Positions 16,031 to 38,441 of a DNA stretch of 64,000 nucleotides are shown here, piece after piece. The notes beneath the pieces were generated by a model, which was not told the DNA's origin, made no database searches, and was given only the letters and a program-made list of their open reading frames with translations. Positions within the stretch are counted from its first letter, which is position 1. The number at the start of each line of letters is the position of its first letter. A program made the position numbers and the translations under genes. This DNA is from Norana najaformis. Taxonomy: Eukaryota; Annelida; Clitellata; Crassiclitellata; Hormogastridae. The stretch is taken from assembly GCA_964023275.1 (NCBI GenBank), contig OZ029921.1:837501-901500 (forward strand). The letters are read 5' to 3'.

Positions 16031-17002
16031 GGTTACAGAAAGTAGAAAGTGAAGGAAATGGTTCAGGAAAACGTACGGAAAACGGCGAAAACCGAAAACA
16101 GTGGATGACTTGAAAAGGGTCATTCTGAATTTTGAAACCAGAAGGCACGACAACTTCAAAAAGTTTTTCAGAAGTATTCTCTACTTGAAAGTGGTCTTGA
16201 GTTGCCATGGCCAAAAGGGTCGTGAACAGTTTTTAACCTTACAACACCTTGAGCATGGTAAAATTTGCACCCCCCTTCTGGATCCATTTTGTTGTCAAGC
16301 TGTGTGTTCCTGTAGGAAAGGTTGTCCAGTTTCTGTTGTTAGCTTCGTGCTTCAGCTAAAAGGTCTTTCAGCCTGCAGGACCACACCAGACAAGTACATA
16401 CAGTGGGCCCATGTTGTGCCACGTCTGCAGCATGCCCATATGGGACCCTGCAGATGTTTATTTACATGTTGGCTGAGACTGGTGACCAGCTATTGGCTCG
16501 ATGAACGTGGCAGTGAAGTACGCAGTCTGCTAGGAATAATGTTGACAGAGATGTGAATTAACACATGGACAGTTTTCGTGAGCTGTATGCTTGTCTTCAA
16601 CCATCTTCGAGCCTAGGATTCGCTGAACCATGGACAATTTTGTGCCATCTGTTTAAAGAGAGACGCTTAATGTAGGCTAATAAGACAATTTATATAGTGT
16701 TGTGATTATAGCTAAGTACTAGGAGAAAATTATTCTTAGAATTTTGCTTGAATATGTTTTAGCTCCAATAATGGCATTAATTTCGATCCTTGCTAAAGAA
16801 TGAGCAAACCTGGTTTACTGGAACAAGTGGTAGAGAGAAATACTTACTTACTTACGATTGAAAACTCCAGATAACAAAATGTCAACTATACCTCCTGTGT
16901 TTTACTGTCAAAACGCCTACTAGAGTTTAACTTCCGGTGTAATCGGAAGCTGGGACATGTTGATGTTTGTGGAGTTTCGTTGAACAGTTGTCTGCCATTA
17001 AA

Positions 17003-26302
<9,300 letters not shown>

Positions 26303-29300
26303 TCAGGATAATCCTCACCTGGTAAACCGAATCCAAACTGCCGTGGAGGGGGAAACTCATCTAAAGATTGGACTTATATATAGCCTGACTTAGAAAATCA
26401 TTTTCCAGAAACCATGTCGGGAAGCCATTATGTTAAAAAACGCATCCAGAACCCAGCCAGCTGGAGAACGTCTGCCTATAAAACTGTTGTGTGGAAAACT
26501 CTGGGGTAGAAATCTAAACCACCCTAGGCTGAAACCCTTCCCATGTTGGAAAGAAGGGTTTTTCTTGTTGGAAACAGCCTGTTTGTGAAGAAACCCAACT
26601 TTTAACTCCCACCTAAAATCTTATCCTTGAAAACCCAAATGTATATGGAATAACAGAAAATAAGGAAACGGAGACTCTGAAGACTCTGCTGAGGAAACCA
26701 GTAGTCCAGAAACCATGAAATAATTTCCTCAAACCATTGGACTCCTTACCTATAAGGCTAAAATCTTAATCATCTTTACTTCTAAAACCAAACTCATGTA
26801 AACCAAACCTCTACCATTCAACAGTTAAACCATCCTCCTAAAACCTGAACCTTGGTCGAACCAGACGTAGTAGTAGTACTAAACCACAAAACTTCAGATA
26901 CAACGAAACGCACCATACTTGACTCAATGTCAACTGTAGGAAACGCTATCAGATCTCTCTAGGATGAAGCAAAGGTTTTGAGTCTCTTTCGTTGTCAAGT
27001 CCTGGGTTCTCGGTTGATCTCTTGTGTACTCACTTCAGGCGGTGACGCACGGGAAGATCAATGCTAGGCGCTTTTCAGTCTCGTCAAATTCGCTATTCTG
27101 TGTGTTTATGTAGTGCGTGCGTTTGAGTATTATCTTGCTTTCTGTACGAGCTGCCGATCAAACCTAAATACTTTTTTGTGGGAGTTTTTTAGAGCTGAAA
27201 CTGTTGTTCTGCTTTTCAGTAAAATGGTTGCTGCTAATTTATTTATGTGGTTAGAGATCATTGAAATTCGTTCTGTCGCTATTTTGATTTCGTTGGACTC
27301 TGGAATTGCTGGATGTTGATCGCTTGTATGTGTAAAAAGATGGCATTGCTGGAAATCACTTTTTAGATTTAATATATTGTTAAATTTATTTTGTTGTTTT
27401 CATTTAAATGGCACCACGAGATGTTGACTAAATACCTTTTGGTGGCAGTTAGCAGTTTTGTGTTAAGGATCGACCCAGCAACAGCTTTTGCCGAGATTTG
27501 AACCCACGACAGACCTGTACAAGTTCTAACAAGGTTTAAGATGCCTTCAGGGGAATTTGATTTCAAATGGATAGTGAAATAATCTGATGTAAAAGTTTTT
27601 AAAGTTCTGTTGTAAACTCTAAGCTTATCTCTAATTTTTTCTTCAGCTGTCTCTTTTCAGCCGTCGTTTCTTCCTTGAGCTACACGCACCGTTGCATTTG
27701 AAAGGTTTACGGATTTTGTGACAATGTTATTATTTTCTTCCAGTGGATTATGTAATTTCTCTGCATTTAGAAAAAACATCTGAAAGAATTAGTGTTTGTG
27801 TCGGGTAAACCTCCTCAAGTTCTGAGTGACAGAAAGCGCTGCGGAAGGCGATGGTTTTCAAGCTCTGGTTCGCAGCTGACAGGCGCTGGAAAAGTGGCAT
27901 GTTTCTTTTGAAAACATACGTTATTATTGTTATTAGTATTGTTAGTATTATTAGTATTATCATTATTATTATCATCATTATTATTATTTTTACCCGAGGT
28001 AGAAATGATCCCTCAGGAGCTAGAAAATGAGTTAGGAGTATAAAATGCTTGGTCTATGAGAAATCATCCAAGAATATTATTATTGTTATTATTATTATTT
28101 GTGTTACTGTTGCTCTGTAGAGTTGTACCAGTGCTACGTTGAAAGGGTGGTGGAGGAGTTTTTGGTTTTACTGCACCTTAGACGTTTTTCGAGGTTTATT
28201 TTTTGTTCACATCTGAAATTGTAATTTTACAAAATGTTTTTGCCTTCATAGTATTTCCAAAACATAGTATTCCAAAACCTTTAGTAGTAATTTTTTGCTA
28301 TTAGTAATAATTAGCAGTTACACTGTTATTCATGTGATGTACTAATGCCAGGAAGGTTTGAAAATTTTCGTCTTGCTTTTAACAGCAGTATTTTGAAGTG
28401 CGGTGACTAGAAGGGGTAGATCCAGAGGTCACTGGGCCATGTACCTCCTAAACTCAGATAAATAAGCCCCTTGGATCTGTCCCTAATTACTAGGAAGGGT
28501 GCAGTGTCAAAGTTTTTGAACCCTTAATGCAAGTATTGTCATTTCTGTGTTTTGTGTGTTTTTGCAGTTTTTGTAATCGTTTTTTTTTTTTGATTTTGCA
28601 TCATATTTGGCAAGAACCGTACTTCTGAAACGTGGTTCTTTGAAACTCTGGTTGTTTTCATTGGTAACTGCCGCACGGTTGCTAGAAACGAGGTTGCAGT
28701 GTTTCTCATAATTGCTTGGAGTGTGGTGATTTATCTCTCTTTACTCAGTAATGTTCTGCATGACTGGTAGAAACCGGGCTTTGTATCCCCAACAAGCAGT
28801 CAGGTACTTGGGGTTTTCTTTAGGGGTATTAAGGAGACAATTTCACCACTTTTTATACGCACTGTTTATCAGGCAATTGCATTTTGCACGGATGAGTGAA
28901 ATTGAGTTGTTGCGTCCTTGTCGCTCTTTGCATGATTGCTAGAAACAGGGTAGTGTTTCTTGTTGTGCAGCTGAACTTTTTTGATGGTTTTTTGAAGAGG
29001 ATTCATTGCCAGTTTTACCTTGTTTATCCCAGTACTTTTTTTGGGATAAACGCATAACGTAAATATGCTGGAATTGCCTTAGGACATGCAACACAGTCTT
29101 GTACGTTTATATCGAGTAACATGATTTAATTCATTTTCGATCTGGCTTCATTATATTGCAGCCTTCATTTCATAACATGGTGCACCAACAACTTGTATTA
29201 AAACGCTTCAGTGTAACAGCAATTCTGATATAACACAATGGGAGACTTGGATCCCAAATGTAGTTAAGCTATGGAAAAAAGCCCTCAGCATAAAGCAGTT

Positions 29301-32300
29301 CTTAATATGGCTCCATAAACAGCTTTTTAATGAGTTTCTGGTGTTCTTGCTGAAGCTCAGTGCTTCGTTCAGCTATAAGGTCGCAATTATAAGGAAATTC
29401 CTGCGTATGAATTGATTTTATTGCATGATTTTCAACGTAAAATATTTTCTTTGACAAGAACAACTGCCGTTTGAACTTTGCACTGTGCTGTTGACCAAAA
29501 CTTCTGATGTTTCCAATCTGTACCTCGTGTTCTAACAATTCTGATCTGTTCTAATTGTTTGAACAAGTCTACTGCATGTCGCTATCAGTTCTTTTCCTGG
29601 GAGTGGCAGTGTACTTAGACCTGGAGTCTGGCCACAGTAATGAATGATGTTTTCAGACATACGATGTTTTCAAAGTGCATTCAGCGTTGCCTGCTGCCAG
29701 ACAGTTCTGTCCAGTTATTACATAAAGAGCCAGGATAGTGTCTAGTCTGCAGCTAAACACTAGTTTGGTATGTTTTGAGTAATGAGCAACTGTAAACTCG
29801 GGATGGGGACTCTATGGGTTGGGCTGTACGTGTGTGCGAGGGCCTGCCAGTGGTGACTTTTCGAATTATCTAAGCTTTATCTTCTTAGAGATGAAGTTGT
29901 TGACATTCTTAATGAGCTTTAAAGCCCCTTCAGTAGAGTACAGAGCGCAACACTTCTGAAAGGTACTGTAAAGATGCGACATTCAGTGTCTAGACAAATA
30001 CATTGGTGGCTTTATTACGAGATAATTGTCACGAGTGTATGTCATCGCGAGTCATTGCTTTATCTTACTAAGTTGTCTTTGTTGGTCGATGAGAATCTTT
30101 ATATAAATTAATTTAATAAAAATAGTTTATAGGGATTTTAAAAATATGTAATCACCTATGCAGAGGTTAAAGTCAAGTTCTGGCAAACTTGGGTGAAAGA
30201 TGTGAAAGACGACGGCTGAAAAGCATTCGATTGGAAAATCTTCTACTGGATGAAGGATTTTTTTATACCTAGTCATAGAAATCATGGATTTTTCCGACAT
30301 AGATAATTGTATACAAGGTGGCCAAGCGAAGCGATCCAGAGGCCAAGGAAAAGGATTTACCCTAACACTGTAAAACTGTATTGGTGTATGGAAGCCACTT
30401 TGCTTACTTTGGCATTACAAATCAGTCCCAGTGCTGTGGCACTGCCACTGATCTAAAACTTCCGTGAAGTAGAATTTCTACCATGTTACTGAAGAGTAAA
30501 TTTTTAAAACGCCTGCAACTTTTTGTATATCAATGAAAGGGGTCGTCCATTAAAGACACGTCCGCAAAAAGGGAAGGAAGGAGGAATCACCCAGATGCGG
30601 ACAAGGGAAGGGAAATTATGCCCAATGCAGACTTCTGCATATAAATCTGGAACATAGACTTCTGCATATAAATCTGGAATATAGTTATTTCTGTACAGCC
30701 TGTACCTTAAACACCAGCTTGATTAGTCAGACAGCTGATCTTCAGTATTGCGCTGGACCTAATTAGAGTCCCCTGGCTGGAAGTAGCAATATCGATGTAC
30801 CCCATTCCATCACAGACCTGCAAGATCAGCAGGATAGCCCAATCTAGGCCTTTGTACTCTGCTGGAGTGCAGGTGGCACGTGTGCTGAATGCAGGTGCGA
30901 ATAGACCTGTTGGCGCTATTCGAAATATAGTAAGCCTAAGCTAAAGTTCTCTGTGTGCGTATAATTATCTGTCATTTGCTGCTCATCCTACACTGCACCT
31001 GTTTTCAGATTTCTGCTGCTAATTTAAAATAAGTTTGTCACCCTGTCCAAGATATGTATGCCCTCCGATCTCTTGTAAATAGGAAATAGCCTGAGCTAGA
31101 AAGATATAGCAGTGGCGGCTCCAGGATTGTTTGCGTGGGGCAAGACAATTTTTCGCGCCACATTCTCACAGTCCACCATGCACGGATCTGGACTGAGAGG
31201 CGCAGGCACATAACGAAGAGTGGGCTACTCTAGCTGAATCCGCCCACTGGGATATATGTAAATGTAACTTCCGAAATTTCTCAGCGCCACTCGAAAGCCG
31301 CGTAAGGGAGACCAACTTATACAGAGGCGTTAAAAGACCCATCGGGAGAAGCGAAATGTATGAGAAAGATGTGTATTTTATGGGGATAGTCGCAGAAGTA
31401 AAGTAAAGTAGTTTCTCATATAATACCACAAGTGAGATGTAGGGGAGGCGCTTATTTAATTTTCTTTAGGCCCTTGAGCCGACAGTGGATGACTTCCAAA
31501 TTCCCACAGGACCAGCGCATCGCAGGACTTGGCGTTTATATGGTGGCAGCACAGTTTCGAAAAAGACCATTAGATCAACGTGGGTAACACGACTTCCATA
31601 CACGTGTTGACCACTCCTTTACATTCCTCCTTTAACCGTCTGTTTGTCGTCTGGAGTTGGTTCGGATTAGGCAGGTCCCACGTGTGCTGCATGCAGGTGC
31701 GAATAGACTTGTTGGCGCCATTTCTAATTTAGTAAGCTTAGGTTCTCGGTTTGCATGTAATTATCCATCGTTTCCTGCCCATCCTACAGCCCATCTGGTC
31801 TCAGATTTCGGCGCGAGTCCGCCAAAGCCAGCTGCGTTTTGCACCAGCCTACATACACTTATTTTACCGCTCTGTCTCACCTGGATGACCGCTGATCCGT
31901 TTTTAAATGAGGAGGTTGGGGTGGTAGTCTGAAGCAGTGGGACATATGTAAATGTAAACCTCCGAAATATTTCAGCGCCACACAAAAACCGAGTCAGAGA
32001 GAGCAAAAAAGACCCACTGGAAGAAGCGAAATGTATGAGGAAGATGTGTATTTTATGGGGATAGTGTCAGCAATAAAGTAATGTTTCCCATATCCCACAG
32101 TGTGAGACATACAGAGGAGGCGCTCATTCCTTTTCCTTAGGCTCTTGAGCTGACAGTGAACGAATCCCAAAATCCTGGACACGGGGGCAGGGCATCGCAG
32201 GACTTTGACGTTTACTTTATTAATTAAATTTATTACGTTTTAGTTTTCTGTTTGTATATAATTATATCTGTATTATATATAGGCTGCCCATCCCACAGTG

Positions 32301-33365
32301 CAGTTGCTCTCAGATTTAGATTGCGTTATGGACCTACTAACTTAAAATAGCTTTGTCGCCCTGTCGCAGATCTGGATGCCCGCCGATACCTTTTAATGGC
32401 ATAATGCCAGAACCAGAGGGATATATCAGTGGCGGTTCCAGGATTGTTACGTGGGGCAAGAGCATTTCCAAAGGGCGCCACATTCTCGCAGTCCTCCATG
32501 CACGGGTCTGGTCTGAGGGGCGCAGTCATATAACCTCTAGCTAAATCCGCCACGGGGATATATGTAAATGTAAACCTCCGAAATTTCTTAGCGCCACACA
32601 AAAGGCGCCTCAGGGAGACCAACTTACAAAGTGGCGCTAAAAGACCCATTGGGAGAAGCCAAACTATGTATGAGGAAGATGTGTACTTAGTGGGATAGTG
32701 TCAGCAGTAAAGTAAATTTTCGCATATGCCACAAGTAAGATGTAGGGGATGCGCTCATTTAATTTTCTTTAGACCATTGAGCCAACAATGGACGAATCCC
32801 AATGTCCTGGACACGGGGCCAGTGCATCGCCGGGCTTGCCGTTTACTTCCCAGCAAGGTGGCTAAGTGTTATCCATTCCTTTACAATCTGTATGTATGTG
32901 TGTCTGTCTATGTGTCTGTCTGTCAGTCTATCTGTCTGTGAATGAGAATGTTATAGTCAAAATGAGAGGAGTCATTTGTCACAATTGTTGAGGTTTGTTT
33001 GAACTGCTCCCAAATACATTGTGTGACATGGTATTCGATTGGCTTGAACGCGAAATTGCTCAGCGCTATAGGTTGATGCGCTGTCATATTTCGGCGCTGA
33101 ATAAATGATGTTGCATGTGACCTATATATACCCGGTATATATATACCATATATATATGCCCGGTATAGATGGGAGTGTGGTCACTAAGGTGGGAAAACAC
33201 GAACTCAAGTGGCGGTGTGTGATAGTTGAGGCAGAACGTTTGCTGTGTTCATCCCTTGAACTTGTGTGTGATCAGTGAACCGTGGCCCTCGAATGGGCCA
33301 ACAAGCCACAAGACACATCTGTCTGTTTTCAGGCGATTTGCATACAGTAGTTGGGTCTTGAACTT
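26303..33365. other. SRPK 3' UTR and gene-poor region
   Basis: No exon with family signal or splice-consistent frame. 26303-27050 is probably SRPK 3' UTR. ATT tracts lie at 27920-28000 and 28075-28100, and a tRNA-like remnant in reverse orientation (GAGATTTGAACCCACGA) near 27490. The rest up to 30870 shows ordinary AT-rich sequence without visible structure. 30870-32850 is a degenerate tandem duplication listed separately. Confidence 0.55.
30870..32850. repeat. Three-copy degenerate tandem duplication, unit ~0.6-0.75 kb
   Basis: Ordered blocks recur. (1) CGTGTGCT..GCAGGTGCGAATAGAC at 30880 and 31680. (2) GGCGGYTCCAGGATTGTT at 31113 and 32430. (3) TGTAAATGTAAACCTCCGAA-like block with AGCGCCACNCAAAA at 31255, 31950 and 32565. 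(4) AGAAGCGAAATGTATGAG-like block at 31345, 32025 and 32655. (5) CTTGAGCYGACAGTG and CCTGGACACGGGG at 31470, 32145 and 32775. Copies have unequal internal deletions. A lone block 3 copy is at 5340-5440. Confidence 0.8.
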
Positions 33366-33597
33366 GATGTGGGTAATGTCAGTCCGAAGCTTGAACGAAG
33401 AAGAAGGGAGACGTCTGCGGCTTAGTACTTACTGGCGAATTAAGAGTCTTCGCTCGGACGGTCTGCAGCGAGCTGAAGAAAAACTCGGGCGATTCGAAGC
33501 AGGATATTTGGTCGACTGGAGAAGCTAGGCCGTGACTGAAGCGATAGAAAGCCTGAGAGTGAAAAAGCGCTTAACATTCCAAGGCCTTCGTCTTGGT
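33366..33597 (+). pseudogene. Possible exon-like frame with internal TAG
   Basis: From ATG 33366, a polar frame (RLRLSTYWRIKSLRSDGLQR) runs to TAG at 33526-33528. The same frame reopens (VTEAIESLRVKKRL) up to a good donor at 33598 (GTAAGT). A possible next piece at 33850-33902 (ECLTDMLEADVLF) fits the phase. No homolog recognised. It could be a decayed exon, a repeat coincidence (the upstream part resembles the 40350 tandem unit), or noise. Confidence 0.2.
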
Positions 33598-33599
33598 AA

Positions 33600-34810
33600 G
33601 TGTCGATATATATGTATACACATTTCAAAGGGGTGCTATATAAATTGATTATATGTATTTAGAATATACACGCTTGCGTGTGCTTAATTGAAATTGAAGA
33701 GTCTATGCCTTAATTGTACACACGGTTTCAGGCGCTTGAATTCTTGTCGTAATTAATACACGTAGATGTTATGTAGATACCGTTGACATTGACGAGATAA
33801 TTACGTAGATATACTATTAACAGTGGGAAGGTTTCTATATCAAGATAGTTGAATGCTTGACGGATATGCTGGAGGCAGATGTGTTATTTAGCGCCTCTTC
33901 AGGTATCTACTCAAAAGAGGGACCTCTTGCAAGAGCCACACCTATAGACCTATCGTTTGTTATAAACTCATCCGATAATAGTTGTTGCAAAATGGTTTTA
34001 AATTTACTTATTCATTCACTCAGTTTCAATGTCTTTAAATTTTTACTTGCTTCACAGCTGTTTAATTTTATTTTCCAATCTCTGTTTTTGCAAGGCCAAG
34101 AAAGCAAATTGTGTATTCACGCATTAATTAATATCATTATCAAGTATTTAGAGTGTATATGCGCTTGTGTGTGCTTAACTGAAGAGTGTATGCCATGCAC
34201 ATATATGTTGTGTAGATACAGTGAAATTGTTTATCCGCCTGAGATATATGGTAAAACTATTGAAAATATTAATTGGAAGAGTCTAAGGCAAAGGGTTGCC
34301 ACATAAATTGAGTATATTTGTGCTTGTGTGTGCTTAACTGAAGCTTCTAAGTTTGGAATATAGGTGTGCATAATTTAAGTCTAAGGCAAAGGGGTGCTAT
34401 ATAAATCGATGAATAGAGGCCTAATGTTAGATTGATTAAAGCTTGATTAAAGCTTGTTTATGTGTGCTTAATTGAAGCATCTTAGGCAAAGGGGTGCTAT
34501 ATAAACTGAGTGTAGTTAGAGTATATATGCGCTTGTTTTTGTGTGCTTAACTGAAGCGTATAAAGGCAAAGGGGTGCTATATAAATTGCTTATATATATT
34601 ATAGCCCTAGTGTTAATTTCCAGCTTGTGTAAAGGGTATATGTATTTCGAGCATATATATTCTCTTGTGTGTTTCTGTGTGCTTAGTTGAAGATTATAAG
34701 GCAATGGGGTGCTACATGTATTCTAAGGTGATTAATAGAGGTGTCTAGTGTTGTTGTGTGTTGAGAGTTTATATGCACAGGGGTGCTATATAAACATACC
34801 TAGTAGCGTG
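33600..34810. repeat. Degenerate tandem array of TATA-like cores
   Basis: GGGGTGCTATATAAAT or close variants at about 33630, 34298 (degenerate), 34392, 34490, 34573, 34705 (degenerate) and 34783. Most are preceded by AAGGCAAA, and a GCGCTTGTGTGTGCTTAACTG block lies between them. Unit is about 80-130 bp. The 3' end of each unit looks like the common SINE terminus of this genome. Confidence 0.8.
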
Positions 34811-35061
34811 TATTATGTGTTTTTGGATGCGCTGGTTGAACTGTATCCAAAAATAACCGTCGCATAATGGTTTTTCATTTATTTACTCAATCACGCAGTC
34901 AATTTTCAGTGCCTTTCCATTTTCTACAAGTATTTTCTTCATTGCTTGCTCCTCCTCGTGTTGGAATAAGAATAACGTAGTAAATATTTATTTATCTAAG
35001 GCAAAATTTGAAGAAGAGTGATAAAAGTTATAGTTCTTCTAATAAATGTCTTCTTTGATAG

Positions 35062-36039
35062 GTTTCTGGTTCGGGTCTGCTGACTGCGTGTAACGACTCT
35101 GCGAAGCAGCAGAATTTGGCACCTGGCAAGTCCGCGATTCGTCAACTGAACGGATCAAGGAAGCAGCATAAACTAAGTAAGTTCCAAGGCCGCTCTCTCT
35201 CTCTCTCTACCTCTCTGTGTCTATAAGTCTTCATCTCTCTCTCTCTGTCTAAGTCTTGAAAGCCATCGACTGCGACGCAGTCGATGACCTTGAAAGACTT
35301 AGTTTATTTTGGCTCGGCTCTCTCTCTCTTTCTCCTCCTCTTCCTCCCTCTCTCCTCCTCTTCCTCCCTCTCTCCTTGGCACTTTGCCAAGTCCCTCTCT
35401 CTCTCTTTCTCCCTCCCTCTCTCTTCCTCTTCCTCCCTCTCTCTTTGGCACTTTGCCAAGGAGAGAGGGAGGAAGAGGAAGAGAGAGGGAGGGAGAAAGA
35501 GAGAGAGAGGGACTTGGCAAAGTGCCAAGGAGAGAGGGAGGAAGAGGAGGAGAAAGAGAGAGAGAGAGCCGAGCCAAAATAAACTAAGTCTTTCAAGGTC
35601 ATCGACTGCGTCGCAGTCGATGGCTTTCAAGACTTAGACAGAGAGAGAGAGATGAAGACTTAGTAGTTATAGACACAGAGAGAGGCAGAGAGAGAGAGAG
35701 CAGAGAGAGAGAGAGCAGAGAGAGAGCGGCCTTGGAACCCTTACTTAGTTTATGCTGCTTCATCCTGTTTTAGGCCCTTCTTGATCCGTTCAGTTGACGG
35801 ACCCCAAGGTTCTGGACACGGGTGTCTCAGCTGATGAAGATCGTCACTCGACTAATTTCTCCATGTCCAAACCAATCTAGGTAGAGACATCAACATAACG
35901 CAAACGATTACAAAAGGAAACTCATAAAAGGAAAAAAGAAAGAGACTCCGGCGCTAGCAAGCAACATGCAGGCTAGCAATGAAATCAGTAGCAATGAAAG
36001 CAAGCAAGTTACCAAACAGTAGCACCACTCATCACTTAA

Positions 36040-36076
<37 letters not shown>

Positions 36077-36488
36077 AAAAGCAAAAAAAAATCAGTAGCA
36101 GAGGAGAAACATGCAGTTGAAGCGAGCAAGCGGAAGGAATGAAGATCTTAAACTAAACGATACCTTACAAGAGCACCAATCTAGGAGGTAGTTATGAACA
36201 TAACGCAAACGATTATACATCTCTCTGTCTCTCTGTCTCTCATCTCTCTCTCCCTCCTCTCTCCTCTCTCTCTCTCTCTCTCAAAGCAAAAAATCAGTAG
36301 CAGAGGAAACCTGCAGTGAAGCAAGCAAGCGGAAGGAATGAAGATCTTAAACTAAACGATACCTTACAAGAGCACCAATCTAGGTAGTTATCGACATAAC
36401 GCAAACGATTATACATCTCTCTGTCTCTCTGTCTCTCCTCTCTCTCTCTTCCCCCTCTCTCTCTCTCCCTCCTCTCTCTCTCCTTCTC

Positions 36489-36520
<32 letters not shown>

Positions 36521-38359
36521 AAAGCAAAAAATCAGTAGCAGAGGAAACCTGCAGTGAAGCAAGCAAGCGGAAGGAATGAAGATGTAAACTAAACGATACC
36601 TTACAAGAGTACCAATCTAGGTAGACATCAACATAACGTAAACGATTACACATATCGCCGTGGAAATAACACGCTGAATTTCTAAATAATCTGACATTTC
36701 GCGAATACAGTTTTACATGCGTAAAAGGAACCACTGAATGATATTCACATCGACTCAAAAACTACGCGAAAACCAATCGCCCACCGTATGGAATTTCCTG
36801 AAAATCCGATTCCTCCGTACAAAATGGCGAGCGATGATAGAATTCACAAAAAACTAGAAGCTGGATTGCTAAAAAACATCTGCCATCTGGCGAATACAAT
36901 TTAACTAGAATCATTAAGATCATTTACTACGATTCTTTCACCACTCGCCATTTTGTGCGAATTTTCTGAGAAGAGAGAGAGAGAGCTGCGTTGATGCCTA
37001 TGAAGAAGATCCAGAAGAAGAAGAGTTGGGGAGGAAAAAATATCTACGCTTACCGTAGCTGCGTTCTGGCGACTGTCCTGTGAGAAAAGGATGAGGAACA
37101 GCGGCTACTAGGAACAGTTGAAACTCCAGCTGAAGATCATCACCTGACCTCTCCGGATGCAAACCAATCTAGATAGACATCAACATAAAGCAAGTTACTA
37201 CACATTCATATAGCCCCTTTCAATGACAAACAGCACAAAGACATAATTATGAGTAATGCTTGCCTCACCATATGTAGAGCTCATAATAAGGCAGACAAAG
37301 AGATAGGGCCTAACAGATAAAAAATCAGTTGTTATCAGTTTCGCCGTGGAAAACTAATTTTCTGATTATTCAGAGTCCTCCATAATTTTACAAGCGAGAT
37401 CCTCAATTTCTAAACAATCTACTGACATTTAGCATATACAATTTAACATGCATTAAAGGATCCACTGAATGAAGGATATTTGACATCAGCTCAAAAACTA
37501 CGCGAAAACCAATCGCCCACCGTAATCGTATCGTAATCCCAAGATTTCTACAGCGCCCAACGAAAGCCGCGCCGCGGGGACCAGCTTATTCACAGGCGCT
37601 CAGTCAAAACAAAATCGACAGGCAAAAGGGTTCGGTTCCAGATCGAGATCCAAGAGTCAGGCAGAGAGACAGCGTGGCGGCTACGGTGGGTGATGTTTGG
37701 GGATGGAGAGCAGAGGCAGATAAGAGGAAGAAGGGGTGTCAGGATAGGATCTGTGGAAGAGGAATGTTTTCAGTTTTGAGTGGAAGGCCGAAGCAGAAAT
37801 TGCAAGCGGTGGAGCATCGGTGAGTTTGTATGATGGGTCCGAAAACTGTCGCAGTTCTAGGGGGAGTTTATTCCAGAGTGGTGGGGTAGCTATGGCTATG
37901 GAGCGATTACCAAATTTTAAGGATGAGGTGACTGGAGGGCGGAGAAGTGTTAGGGCAGAAGAAGAGCGGGTTGAGCGAAGCGGTTGTATTGTAAATAACT
38001 GACGAAGATAGGAGGGTTGGGAAGATTGAAGTGTGTTGTAGGTAAGTGATAGGACTTTGTACTCGATTCGTTCAGGTATTTTAAGCCAGTGTAGTGATTT
38101 AAGAACAGCAGTGATGTGATGGTGTTTGGGAGGTTTTGGTAACAGCACCAGCAAGAGCCGTCATTTTGAAATAATTTTTACATTAAAAGTTTTTTGCCAC
38201 TGAGCTCAAAAAATAACAAATTGTTTCTAGTGTGGCCGTGCAAACGGAATTTCCTGAAAATTTCATTCCTTCGTACAAAATGGCGAGCGATTAAAATATC
38301 CATAAAACATTAGAAGCTGGACTGCTAAAAAAATTTCCTGCCATCTAGCGAATGCAATT

Positions 38360-38441
<82 letters not shown>

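Larger units (their letters stand above)
11360..17002. other. Intergenic region, repeat-derived, no supported gene
   Basis: Contains several SINE-like fragments (11818-11960, 12917-12990, 13220-13440, 14935-15010), a TGTTTGT-rich stretch (14360-14480) and a four-copy minisatellite (15785-16030). The longest frame, 16101-16556 (+, 151 codons), shows no domain, has no homolog that I recognise and starts inside repeat-like sequence, so I do not call it. Confidence 0.55.

Noticed and set aside
16101..16556. 151-codon plus-strand frame
   Set aside because: No domain or recognised homolog, begins inside minisatellite flank, no supporting splice or promoter signals.
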